This document shows, one piece after another, positions 35,250 to 46,027 of a stretch of DNA of 64,000 bases (position 1 is the first letter of the stretch; each line of letters begins with the position of its first letter). The DNA is from Ianthella basta (taxonomy: Eukaryota > Porifera > Demospongiae > Verongiida > Ianthellidae): positions 7,671,306 to 7,735,305 of the forward strand of contig OZ025875.1 of the NCBI GenBank assembly GCA_964019415.1. The letters run 5' to 3'. The notes beneath the pieces are model-generated. The model made no database searches. It had not been told where the DNA came from and saw only the letters and a program-made list of their open reading frames with translations. The translations under genes and the position numbers were made by a program.

Positions 35250-36989
35250 ATGTTCACTCTTTCTCTGTCAGTGCTGCTGGGCTGGACAGAAGGTGAGGGG
35301 AAATGTTCCTCTGTCACTACTTCACTGACTCAACCAGAGAGTGTCAGTGTGTTCCACTTTGTGTACACTGATCTTCTTCCTTCTTCAGTTGTGAAGACAC
35401 AGACCAGAAGACAGTCAGTTCTTGTCTATTCTCTACTGGTGGTCTCCCTTCTGCTGTCTGCTGCAGTGGGAGGAGAAGGTGAGTTGAGAGACCTCTCCAT
35501 ATGTACTCCCTATAGGGTATATAGCTGTGTGTCACTGTGCACTGGTCACAGGACTACATGAACACATATTATTATATAGACTAACTGAACACTCAATGTG
35601 TAGTGGTCAAGTAAGCTGTGAACACTCAACCACTCACATTTGTACATAAAGTACTGTAGCTGTGGACTATGTTCAATGTGTCCACCATCATTACAGAATG
35701 TGTTCACGCTACACTAGCTCAACACTCATGTACTGGTCTAGCTCATACTTGTGCATAGCTACATGCTGTATATGAGAACCATCCTCAGTATGTCCTCCAT
35801 GCACCATTGCAGAATGTGTTCAAGGAGTACTGCCAGCTAAAACAGTCAACTTGTATGGACCCTTCTCAAGGAATGCCCTATCTTCTACCTCTAAGAGCAG
35901 ACTGTTTGCCTATCCTTCAATGAACTTTAGCTGTAATGGAACCATCACTGACATCAGGATGAGGATGCAGTTTGTTCAAGGATTGCCTACTAACAGTAAC
36001 CAAGAAGTGGTAGTCTACTTTCTCCTCTTCCATAATGGACTGAACTCACCAACCAGAAGAGTCACTCACATACTCCTCAGCCAAACCAACACACAACAGG
36101 AGCTTCCCAATGAAATATGGACTAACAGTGATCCTCTTTCACTACCTGTCACAGAAGGCAGTTTCATTGGGTTTGCTGTACCAGACCACAGGTCTCCCAC
36201 CATGTTCACCAAGGGCATCAGTTTATCACCAACATCTGAAAGAGTCACAGCACAATTTTATCAGCTAGCTGCATCCTTCAGTGAATTTGAGGGAAGAGTG
36301 CTAGAAGCAGCCAGGACAGCAGACAGCAGTCAGTTCATTATGCAGATGATTGCTCTACCACTGATTGATGTCTCATTCAGTGAGTGACTGTCAACACACA
36401 CATGTTTAAAGCACACAGCACACATTGCCATACACACGTGTGCTTTCATTGGCGTCTTCCTTGTCACATGCATGTTAGGCCAGCACTGACTTCCTCTCCC
36501 ACCCCATGCATTCAAGTAGTGCTTCTGTTGTTTGCACCAGCACTGCTGTTGTCTACCCCATGTCACTTGCTCACGCCTATAGATGCTACTGCAACTAGCA
36601 CCTCACCAACCGAGACCACTGCTAACATGCCATCACAGCTGGTGACCATTGTGATAGCAGTGGTGGTGAGTGCTGTGTTGATACTGGTGGTGGTGGGGCT
36701 AGTGGTGGTTGCCATGGTGACAGTAGTGTTGTGCAGGAGGTGGAACAAGGAGAGCACTAACAGAGGTGTGAGGTCTCAGAGGACAGACAGCACACTCAAG
36801 TCCACCACCTACTATGAGCCAATGAGTCTGGATGTGGACCACACCCACTTTCACCATCAGCCCCACCCCCTTCACACTCCCCACACTACATCAGACAATG
36901 GTGATCACATTGCAATGCAGGGCTGCCCCGCCTACCAACCCACTGAGGACACACCCACCTCAGTCACTGGAGATTACACCTACATCTGA
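35250..36989 (+). CDS. TMR5: type I receptor of the array, about 390 aa
   Basis: Exons 35250-35292, 35389-35478, 35813-36379 and 36517-36989 join in phase. The ectodomain is slightly shorter than in other members: four codons are missing before the first sequon and near NSNQEVVVYF. The two conserved Cys and the NEIWTNSDPLSLP block are kept. The membrane segment has one extra Val codon, followed by CRRWNKESTNRG. The tail holds STTYYEPM, a His-rich stretch, YQPT in place of YQPI, and DYTYI at the end. About 115 bp before the ectodomain exon, a decoy CATTACAG|AATGTGTTCA (35690-35705) repeats its first bases and then diverges, a trace of a lost exon copy. Confidence 0.78.
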
Positions 36990-37734
36990 GAGTGTTGGTA
37001 GAATACTGACTGTACCTCTGAAGTGTATGAGTGGTGTATGGTACTAACTTGTTGTCGCTTAACTTGGAAACCTCGCTCTAGTGAGTGAAGTGGTAGCTAC
37101 AGTATAGCAGTTATACTGTGCATGTGCAAAGTCAGAAGAATCTACATACGTAGGCATAAAGCATGTGGAGTCAGTTGTGTTGCCTGTTATATGCAGCAGG
37201 GTGTGATACACATATCTAAAAGTACTGAAGAAAGCAAGTGTGGGGTTGGAAGCACCTAGGCCTAGTCTCGCGTAGCTGGCTGTCTTCTCCCTCCATTTTT
37301 AATTGTTGTCATCATCACTCCTGCAGGCTGATGATGTCAACATATGGCAATGGAGACAGGAATATAAGTCAGCTATGCAAGAGTAGGAGCATCCTTAAAC
37401 CATCATATGGAACTCATTATGGGCGGGCCAGAAGGGCCCCTGTATATGCCATGCTCTGACCAGAACCATGTTTCTTCACTATATGCATTCTTATTTCATT
37501 GTATGTATTCCAAGTGCACATGTACATCTGCAATAACATACTATAATTGTGTGTGTCATGCACATGACAGACTGTCCACATCCTCCACAATACAATTGCA
37601 AATGGCACTAGAGGGAGTCAGAGCTATAGCTAGCTACTTGCATGGCTCTAGGTCGTTGACCCAGCTATGGAATATATCACTGTGGTAAGTAGTGTTATGC
37701 TAAATCCACAATAGTGGCAGGTCTAGGCCATGCA

Positions 37735-38055
37735 GTGATCCAGTGAGAAGCAAGGAGCTAAGGGATGTGGTCCAGTGAGAAGCAAGAAGCTAAGGGATGT
37801 AGTCCAGTGAGAAGCAAGGAGCTAAGGGATGTGGTCCAGTGAGAAGCAAGGAGCTAAGGAATGTGGTCCAGTGAGAAGCAAGGAGCTAAGGGATGTGGTC
37901 CAGTGAGAAGCAAGAAGCTAAGGGATGTGGTCAAGTGAGAAGCAAGGAGCTAAGGGATGTGGTCCAGTGAGAAGCAAGAAGCTAAGGGATGTGGTCCAGT
38001 GAGAAGCAAGAAGCTAAGGGATGTGGTCCAGTGAGAAGCAAGGAGCTAAGGGACG
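37735..38055. repeat. 32-bp minisatellite, about ten units
   Basis: GGTCCAGTGAGAAGCAAGGA plus GCTAAGGGATGT repeats head to tail with one or two substitutions per unit. There are no spacers between units, which excludes a CRISPR-type array. Confidence 0.95.
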
Positions 38056-38144
38056 TGTGTACTTATTAGTATCATGACATGTAATGGGATGCCTGTGCAC
38101 ACGCAGTTAACTTGAATCAGTGTCAGAAAGGGTTGGCTCTCTAA

Positions 38145-38425
38145 TACCAGCTTCACAACAGGGTTGAAAACCTTGCCGACGTTTCGACCAGATGCTCTGG
38201 TCTTCTTCAGGGCGAAGATATGCTAGCGCGAGCACTGATCATATTTATAGCCTATAGCATCTCATCATGTGCTGTCACCGGAAGCCACATCAAGGAGTGT
38301 CACCGGAAGTTGTGGGATTGCCTTCCTCAAGGCGGCCATCCAACATCCAGGCAGCTCCAGCTCCAATCCCTCAACAGGGATGGTGGGCTGGAGCTGCCTG
38401 GATGTTGGATGGCTGCCTTATAAGC
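38145..38425. repeat. Retroelement-like end and 31-bp hairpin
   Basis: ACGTTTCGACCAGATGCTCT with TCTTCTTCAGGG resembles a segment common near the ends of invertebrate retroelements. It is followed by an inverted repeat: GGCGGCCATCCAACATCCAG continuing to AGCTCC, and its complement ending TTGGATGGCTGCC, around a 22-nt spacer. Confidence 0.45.
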
Positions 38426-38498
38426 TAAGATATACAAGCTGTTATGTACATGGCTAAGTCATAACTGACAGTGTTACACTGGTAGCTACAGTTGATTG

Positions 38499-38690
38499 CA
38501 GAATGGTTGGCCAAATGACACATGGCAGAGTGGCCAAATGGTGTGACATCGCTATAGCTATTGTTGTACGTTGCTGCTTGCCATTGTGTCAAGCCTATTG
38601 TCCAGAATTGCCATTAAAATTATATTATTTACTATAACACCATGCCATTTGGACATTCCACCATTTGCCATCAATTTTAGCCAACCATTC
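38499..38690. mobile_element. MITE with CAGAATGGTTGGCC termini
   Basis: Left CAGAATGGTTGGCCAAATG and right AGCCAACCATTC are inverted. Internal ATTTGCCAT and ATGGCA repeats add symmetry. A fuller relative is at 44541-44701, and partial ends occur at about 31655, 43380 and 48010. No ORF. Confidence 0.6.
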
Positions 38691-38997
38691 TTATATCAAG
38701 CTGTACCAAACCAGCCTGCATGCTATGAGCTCAGTGCCAAAGATCTAGGTATGCATGTGTACTTACACTATACATTACATGTCTACCTTAAGCTACAGTA
38801 CGTACTACATTCACTTCATGTTGTGTCTACAACACAGTAATGAACACATGGATTGTACATCCATGGCTACACATACTTTACATGCCAAAAGGGGATCAAA
38901 TTCAAATTCTGTGTCAGCAGCTCACACAGTCATGCAATATAACATTAATTTAAAATGAACCAGTTGTTCAAACACAAACAATTGATACTATTCTTCA

Positions 38998-39040
38998 CTC
39001 TGTCTCACTGGATACAGGCTCCATCAGTGGGGTCAACCTC
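38998..39040 (-). pseudogene. Last codons of the copper-ATPase-like 3' exon
   Basis: Only LMEPVSSETE and the stop remain (minus strand); a CA repeat and the G-rich minisatellite follow directly. The rest of the exon set was deleted in this duplication unit. Confidence 0.7.
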
Positions 39041-39053
39041 CGCACGCATGCAT

Positions 39054-39094
<41 letters not shown>

Positions 39095-39098
<4 letters not shown>

Positions 39099-40110
39099 GG
39101 TGGGGGGACAGGTGAAGGGGACAGGTAGGGGGACAGGTGGGGGGACAGGAGAGGAGGATAAGTGGGGGACAAGTGAGGGGGACAGGTGGGGGGACAGATG
39201 GGGGGACAGGTGAGGGGACAGGTGAGGGGACAGGTGGGGGGACAGGTGGGGGGACAGTTGGGGTGACAGGTGGGGGGACAGGTGAGGGGGACAGTTGGGG
39301 TGACAGGTGGGGGACAGGTGAGGGGGACATGTGGGGGGACAGGTGGGGGGGACAGGTGGGGGGACAGGTGGGAGGACAGGTGGGGGGACAGGTGGGGGGA
39401 CAGGTGGGGGGACAGGTGGGGGGACAGGTGGGGGGGGCAGGTGGGAGAGATAGGTGGGGGGACAGGAGAGGAGGATAAGTGGGGGACAAGTGAGGGGACA
39501 GGTGAGGGGACAGTTGGGGTGACAGGTGGGGGGACAGGTGAGGGAAACAAGTGAGGGGACAGGAGAGGAGGATAGGTGGGGGGACAGGTGGGGTGACAGG
39601 TGGAGAGACAGTTGGGGGGACAGATGGGGGAACAGGTGGGGGGACAGGTGAGGGGAACAGGTGGGGGGACAGGTGGGGTGACCGGTGGAGAGACAGTTGG
39701 GGGGACAGATGGGGTGACAGGTGGGGTGACAGGTGAGGGGACAGGTGAGGGGACATGTGGGGGGACAGGTGAGGAGGACATGTGGGGGACAGGTGAGGGG
39801 ACAGGTGGGGGACAGGTGGAGGGACAGGTGGGGGGACAGGTGGGTGGACATGTGGGGGGACAGGTGGAGGGACAGGTGGGGGGACAGGTGGGGGGACAGG
39901 TGGGGGGACAGGTGAGTTGACAGGTGGGGGGACAGGTGGGGGGACAGGTGGGGGGACAGGTTGGGTGACAGGGGAGAGACAGGTGGGGGGACAGGTGGGG
40001 GGACAGGTGGGGTGTACAGGTGAGGGAAACAGGTGGGGGGACAGGTGGGGTGTACAGGTGAGGGGACAGGTTGGGTGATAGGTGGTGGGACAGGTGAGGG
40101 AACAGGTTAA
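39095..40110. repeat. G-rich minisatellite, about 1 kb
   Basis: The same 12-bp GTGGGGGGACAG family as at 33050-33815, here the longest array, with about 80 units and higher-order blocks (for example GACAGGAGAGGAGGATA repeated). A CA tract at 39056-39092 precedes it. Confidence 0.95.
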
Positions 40111-41561
40111 CTTGAAACAAGCTAGGACGAATTGGTGTAGTTTTTATCTTGGAAGAAGTTGTACGTAATGGCCGGGTTAGATCAGCATTGGATTACATAA
40201 ATTTTGCACATGGTGTATAGTCTTAATTATATAATGGGAAAAAAAATAAATAGTAATTACGTAATTGGATGGCATCACACTGTAGCTCTTACATAATGGC
40301 TAATTAAACAATCACCAGTATAGTGTTACACAGTGTTACCAAACCAGCCTGCATGCTACACTGAGCTCAGTGGCAAAGATATTTAAGTTGCAATAATTGA
40401 ACAGTATCACACATGCAGTGAGGTGTAGACACTTGGCTAAGAGATCACTGGGAGTGCTGCACCAAATTAAACTATAGCCAGCTGCACTGAATTAACTCAT
40501 GCACAATCATTACAAAAAGGCTGAAAAGGCTGGGGGGTCAGTGATCATGCACTCTGCCCTATAATTTGTATGGCAACCATGCAGTGATGTGAGCTGTAAT
40601 GATTAAAATACGTATACAGCTCCAATTTGCTGAGAACTGAATGTATAGAGACCATACAGTACATACAAACCAAGGTCATTGACTGACTACACACACCACA
40701 CAAGCAGTCATTTCATGTTGTGTACTGTACACACTGTACAACACTGTATGTGTACATAGGGGAATGGAGGAACAATCAAATTGTGTGTGTGGTGTGTGTG
40801 CATGCATGTGAACGTGTGCACGTGTGCTGTGTGCGTGGTGTGTGTGTGTATAGCTACCCTGTCATGTGTCCATGTTGCACGTTGGACCACAGACCCTCCT
40901 CCCCTCTCCTCCTTCCCTTAGACCTTCCCTTGCAGGTACGTATACCATCAGATCAGTCTGTAGCTACGTAGTGTGTTGGGTCACAACACACAAAGCATAC
41001 GGACCTCAATACAAGCTCTTAACAATCAAGTATTGCATGGACTCTTCCATCTTGTAACATACGTATGGTACAAATGATCCAATAATATTGTATTTTCATG
41101 TACTAATTTGTGTTGTTGCCACATAATTATTAATCCACTCCTACTTGTGTTGATGCTGGTCCCTAGTCTCCCTGGTTGACCTTCATGACCAGTACCTTAT
41201 AATGCAGCCAATGGCCTCTTTCCTGCAACACCAGTATATATTACAATGATCAATGTAACGTTGCTTGCACTGCATGTGGTGTAACTACATTATGTAACAT
41301 GTTATACAGTATAATATTCACATCTTGCACTGCATGTATGGCATTATAATGTGTACCCATGCATATACTTTGTATAATTAGTGCCATGCAATTAGAGCGT
41401 CTCTACAATAGGAATCTGGCATGTGCAATATCTAACAAGCTACACTCCATCCATAAATTAATTAGCTAAGTGAACCATACAAGGGAAGGTCAGTTTTGAT
41501 CTGTGTGGTTTCTAATGTCAACAAAGATGGGGGAAGGAGTCCGTGTAGTTCAGTACTAAAG

Positions 41562-42646
41562 ATGTTCACTCTTTCTCTGTCAGTGCTGCTGGGCTGGACA
41601 GAAGGTGAGGGGAAGTGTTCTTCTGTCACTACTTCACTGACTCAACCAGAGAGTGTCAGTGTGTTCTACTTTGTGTACACTGATCTTCTTCCTTCTTCAG
41701 TTGTGAAGACACAGTCCAGAACACAGTCAGTTCTTGTCTGTTCTCTACTGGTGGTCTCCCTTCTGCTGCCTGCTGCAGTGGGAGGAGAAGGTGAGTTGAG
41801 AGACCTCTCCATATGTACTCCCTATAGGGTATATAGCTGTGTGTCACTGTGCACCAGTCACAAGACTATCTATGTATGTTATGGACACATGCACTAGCTG
41901 AACACTCGATGTGTACTGGTCTAGCTCTACAGCTTGCACACTCTGTATACATGCTTACGTATGCATATACGTGTCAACACACATGTTCAAAGCACACAGC
42001 ACACATTGCCATACACATGTGTGCTTTCATTGACGTCTTCCTTGTCACATGCATGTTAGGCCAGCACTGACTTCCTCTCCCACCCCATGCATTCAAGTAG
42101 TGCTTCTGTTGTTTGCACCAGCACTCTACCCCAAGTCACTTGCTCACTCCTATAGATGCTACTGCAACTAGCACCTCACCAACCGAGACTACTGCTAACA
42201 TGCCATCACAGCTGGTGACCATTGTGATAGCAGTGGTGGTGAGTGCTGTGTTGATACTGGTGGTGGTGGGGCTGGTGGTTGCCATAGTGACAGTAGTGTT
42301 GTGCAGGAGGTGGAACAAGGAGAGCACTAACAGAGGTGTGAGGTCTCAGAGGGCAGACGACACACTCAATTCCCACACCTACTATGAGCTAATGAGTCCG
42401 GATGTGAATCACACCCACATTCACCATCAACCCCACCCACTTCACGCTCCCCACACCAACACTACATCAGACAATGGTGATCACATTGCAATGCAGGACT
42501 GCCCCGCCTACCAGCCCATTGAGGACACACCCACCTCAAGGGAGTGCACTAAAGGATATCACATCTCAATGCAGGACTGCCCCGCCTACCAGCCCATTGA
42601 GGACACACCCACTTCAGTCACTGGAGATTACACCTACATCTCTTAG
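41562..42646 (+). pseudogene. TMR6: array member without its ectodomain exon
   Basis: Leader exons 41562-41604 and 41701-41790 and the stalk/membrane/tail exon (about 42098-42646) are present. The roughly 570-bp ectodomain exon is gone: sequence passes from intron 2 (ATATACGTGTCA) straight into intron 3 (ACACACATGTTC). Introns 2 and 3 are both phase 1, so skipping would keep the frame. However, 8 bp are missing in the stalk (GCACT|CTACCCC against GCACTGCTGTTGTCTACCCC in TMR5), and from the expected acceptor a TAG follows. The tail remains open, with YYELM, two YQPI repeats and DYTYIS. I call it a pseudogene unless another leader supplies the right phase. Confidence 0.75.
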
Positions 42647-43481
42647 TGATGGTAGAATCACGACTGTACCTCTGAAGTGTATGAGTGGTGTATGGTACTA
42701 ACCTGTTGTTGGCTAACTCAGAAACCTCGCTATAGTGAGTGACTTCTGGTAGCTAGCACTTGTACTGTGCAATGTCAGAAGAATCTCATCTGATAGGCAT
42801 AAAGCTTGTGGAGTTGAGCAGTTGTGTTGCCTGCTATGTGCAGCAGGGTGTGATATGTAAAAGAACTAAAAAAGCAAGTGTGGGGGTTGGAGGCACCTAG
42901 TCTTGTGTAGCTGCATGGCTGTTTTCTCCCTCCATTTTAATGGATGACATCATCACTCCTACAGGCTGATGATGTCACCATATTATTGGAGGCAGGAATA
43001 GAAGTCAGTTATGCAAAACCTTTATAGGAAGCATCCTTTAACCCTATACCTAAAATGTAGTATCATGTAGGATAAGATAGAACTCGCGGGCCGCAGAAGA
43101 GCCCCTGTATGTGCCATGCTCTGAACATGGCCACATTTCTTGACTATAATTATGCATACGTATATTATTTCTATGTAATGTATTTACAAGTGCGTGTGTA
43201 CATATATAAAAACATACTATAATTGTGTGTGTCATGACAGACTGTCCACATCGTCCACAATACAATTGCAAATGGCAATAGAGGGAGTCATCAGAGATAG
43301 CTAGCTACCTGCATGGCTCTATATAGGTCGTTGACCCAGCTATGGAACCACTGTGTGGTAGGTAGTGATAATGTCATGCCATTTGCCATTAATAGCGGCC
43401 AACCACTCTTATATCGAGCTGCATGTACCAAGCCAACCTGCATGCTACGAGCTCAGTGCTAAAGATCTAGGTATGCATGTG

Positions 43482-43482
<1 letters not shown>

Positions 43483-43565
<83 letters not shown>
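43483..43565. repeat. TG microsatellite
   Basis: Uninterrupted (TG)n of about 82 bp. It marks the point where the ATPase-like exons present at 48.4-50.4 kb are missing from this copy. Confidence 0.97.
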
Positions 43566-43566
<1 letters not shown>

Positions 43567-43605
43567 ATGTGGTTTGCCATGGCAACCACTTCCTGCCCAG
43601 CTCAC

Positions 43606-43704
43606 CATGGCAACCTTCCTCCCACTCGGCTGGAGGTACTTGATCTTGCTCTGTTTGTGCGAAGGCAGCACTTCAGCAAACACCATATTCGAAGAAATGC
43701 CAAT
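43606..43704 (-). pseudogene. Isolated copper-ATPase-like exon ([10 protein letters not shown])
   Basis: A 99-bp open exon encodes [20 protein letters not shown] and ends VAM|GTGAGC, paralogous to 50420-50518. The neighbouring exons are absent and a TG repeat follows the donor, so it is a stranded duplicate. Confidence 0.8.
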
Positions 43705-43739
43705 CTGTAAGGAAATAACGACATTCATTGGATAAAGGT

Positions 43740-43752
43740 AATAGTATTCATA
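43740..43752 (+). promoter_or_regulatory. Shared motif TAAYAGTATTCAT upstream of SCP-a
   Basis: AATAGTATTCATA lies about 146 bp before the ATG at 43898. The same word recurs upstream of every plus-strand gene or gene remnant of this secreted family. Confidence 0.6.
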
Positions 43753-43897
43753 GGAATTACTAGCAGCATACACCAGAGATAACCACAAGGTTATTCTCTT
43801 GAAAGGATGTGTTTTAACCCCATTACACAATGCATTGCTTCTTATGTATAACAGCACAGTGGTGCTTAGAACAGCCACAGTCTTCAGAGTCTGAAGG

Positions 43898-44305
43898 ATG
43901 GAGAAGTCCAGATTCCCTATCGTCTTACTGCTAGCCTTCCAGATTCTCTGCTGTGGGATTGGCGGTGTAGCAGGTAAGAGCAGCTATCTGCAGCGTTTTA
44001 GGACAGTGATGAAGGTGATTGGAAGCGGCTGTGCAGAAGGCATTGCAGTCGCCACATTGAGGAACGTGTGTGAAGATTGGGAATCATATCACTGTCGGTA
44101 CGCTGTGGACACCACGTGGTACATCTATGAGGAGTACTTCGGAGGAGGGGGAGGCTGGATAGTAGACTACGTCTGCGAGACTATAGGAGACATAGTCTAT
44201 CCGTTCATCAAAGAGCTGTTTCGGGTTGGGGCAAGAGTTGTATACCGGATAGGAAGTGAAATTTATCAGATCATTGCAGAAGCTGGGAGACGCTTACTGA
44301 CATAG
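43898..44305 (+). CDS. SCP-a: small secreted four-cysteine protein, 135 aa
   Basis: Single-exon gene with an N-terminal signal peptide (residues 1 to about 26, ending GGVAG). The mature chain of about 109 residues has Cys45, Cys58, Cys66 and Cys93, spaced C-x12-C-x7-C-x26-C. Key blocks are LRNVCEDWESYHC and DYVCETIGDIVYPFIKE, then an amphipathic, Arg/Tyr-rich C-terminal helix. A Gly5 run lies between Cys3 and Cys4. I do not know this family. Size, secretion and amphipathic helices would fit a defence or pore-forming peptide, but nothing here proves it. It is the first of a cluster that reaches to 61 kb. Cys18 and Cys19 are in the signal peptide. Confidence 0.75.
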   Translation: MEKSRFPIVLLLAFQILCCGIGGVAGKSSYLQRFRTVMKVIGSGCAEGIAVATLRNVCEDWESYHCRYAVDTTWYIYEEYFGGGGGWIVDYVCETIGDIVYPFIKELFRVGARVVYRIGSEIYQIIAEAGRRLLT

Positions 44306-44540
44306 CTGCATTACACCTGTCAGCCAACACAACCACTACAGTTTGAACTGGCACATTTCCACCTTGCCCATTTCATTTACACTGTTCACAACACATTTGA
44401 TTGTACTATAGAGGTCTTTGATGAGATTCTGATACATCATCATCAGTGAGAGAGGCACACAACAGATACCAGTAACAGCACAGCAGATTCACGCAATCTT
44501 GCAACAGGTTCCCAAACTGTGAGTAATCATTACAGTCGAT

Positions 44541-44701
44541 TTCAGAATGGTTGGCCAAAATGGCAAATGGCAGAACAATCAAATGGTGTGATGTCACTAT
44601 TAGTGTAACTGCTTGCCATTACGTCACTCCCATTGTACAGTACTGCCATTTGCTATGAAGTCATGCCATTTGCCATTTACATTTAGGACAACCATTCTGA
44701 A
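44541..44701. mobile_element. MITE, about 160 bp
   Basis: TTCAGAATGGTTGGCC on the left and ACAACCATTCTGAA on the right are inverted, with subterminal ATGGCAAATGGCA and TGCCATTTGCCAT also inverted. It lies between SCP-a and the SCP-f1 remnant. Confidence 0.65.
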
Positions 44702-44860
44702 CTCAGCTGTACCTAGGTTACGAACCAAATCTGTACACAACTATGATGTCACTCACACAGTTTGTATCCTAGGTAACGACTGCCCAAAGATTTGGAACCT
44801 GTTGCAGGATTGCATGAATCCGCTGTAATAGACACACAAAAATGCAGGTATTGTCCCTGA

Positions 44861-44873
44861 TAATAGTATTCAT
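44861..44873 (+). promoter_or_regulatory. Shared motif TAATAGTATTCAT upstream of SCP-f1
   Basis: It lies 120 bp before the ATG at 44993. A TATA-like CCATATAAAG at about 44929 lies between them. Confidence 0.6.
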
Positions 44874-44992
44874 AGAGTAAAGGGACAAGCAAAGGGGAAC
44901 CACCCAATGCATCATCACTTCCATATAAAGCACATTCCAAGTGGCCACTGCAGTGCTTATATCATACCCAGAGACACAGCAGAGCAAGCGAG

Positions 44993-45350
44993 ATGGGTGC
45001 AAAGAAGCTATTACTGTGTTTGTCTGCCATTGTAATCCTCCACTGCTTGTCGCAGAAGAAGTTAAGTACTCAAAATCATTGTTGTAACAGTGTGGTAACA
45101 TGCTTACCCAGTGACTCCCAGTCACACACACACACACACACACACACTTGTATCTTTTGCACTCTGAACATTCCTTTGTACCATTTACTACACACACATG
45201 TTGCAATCCTCTTTGCTGTATTATGCCCTGTACTTGAGTATGTACAGCATATGGAATTGAGAGCATGTAGTGCAGTGTGGCATGTGATGGGACACGTACA
45301 GCAATGTGGGCAGTTGCTATGTGCCAACAGTGGTAACTTTAGGTGCATTC
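44993..45350 (+). pseudogene. SCP-f1: signal peptide fused to 3' UTR, domain deleted
   Basis: MGAKKLLLCLSAIVILHCLS is a signal peptide like that of SCP-e. About 10 codons later the sequence becomes homologous to the SCP-e 3' UTR (GACTCCCAGTCACAC; TTCCTTTGTACCAT; compare 55782-55930). The cysteine domain is missing, so this is a deletion derivative. The ORF that continues through the CA repeat is not meaningful. Confidence 0.7.
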
Positions 45351-45411
45351 AACATATTTCGGGGCAGCACTAATGGCGGCAGTGCCAACGTGGGGCAGAC
45401 AGTGTAGCCTA

Positions 45412-45550
45412 TGGGGTGGGTGGAGTGTGGGTGGGTGGAGTGTGGGTGGGTGGAGTGTGGGTGGGTGGAGTGTGGGTGGGTGGAGTGTGGGTGGGCGGAG
45501 TGTGGGTGGGCGGAGTGTGGGTGGGTGGAGTGTGGGGGGTGGAATGTGGG
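45412..45550. repeat. 15-bp minisatellite GGGTGGAGTGTGGGT
   Basis: About nine units with T/C variation (GGGCGGAG). The Pro/Thr/His ORF on the minus strand is an artefact of the repeat. Confidence 0.95.
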
Positions 45551-46027
45551 TGGGGCTCAAAGAGGCTGCAGTGATGATGGTGCATAAACTTAGTAACAAC
45601 ATTCCAAGCACAGCTGAGCTAGCATTCCTGACCACAAGGAATGCAAACTAGCCCAGTAAGCATTCCATGTACATGGGGAACCCAAATCAGTACCACTCAG
45701 GTATATAGGTACATACATACATACTGTACAACTGACATCTCACTAACCTACCCAAGCAAGTGTTGAACGTTAAGTGGTGCATGTTAACGGACTAGAGTAG
45801 AACTTCACCACACCCTGTCAAGTGTCACGAGTGGTGAATGTGGTGAATGTGGTGAACAGCACCTCCTCAATACAGCACACATGTGCTAGTATATAATGAG
45901 AGTAATATAATAATAATACAGTTCACAGCAACAGCAAATAAGCATACAGCACTGCATACAGTTTAAACGCTTACAACAGTTTCTTTACATACCACAGCAC
46001 AACACAATTATGTCACTATTTGACTAT

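Larger units (their letters stand above)
31226..37222. repeat. Segmental duplication, unit 1 (about 6 kb)
   Basis: The stretch starts AAGCAAGTGTGGGGG and carries the decayed copper-ATPase exons, G-rich minisatellite, remnant of the 384-aa gene, and TMR5. The same order repeats from 37223, which makes this a head-to-tail duplication. A third start of the unit is at 42866. Confidence 0.75.
37223..42865. repeat. Segmental duplication, unit 2 (about 5.6 kb)
   Basis: Second head-to-tail copy of 31226-37222, ending at the next AAGCAAGTGTGGGGG at 42866. It differs by a 32-bp minisatellite, a MITE, near-complete loss of the ATPase-like exons, a longer G-rich array, and loss of the TMR ectodomain exon. 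Confidence 0.75.

Noticed and set aside
44993-45373. 126-codon ORF starting with a good signal peptide
   Set aside because: After about 23 residues it runs into sequence that is 3' UTR in SCP-e and a CA repeat, so I list it as a deletion pseudogene, not a gene.
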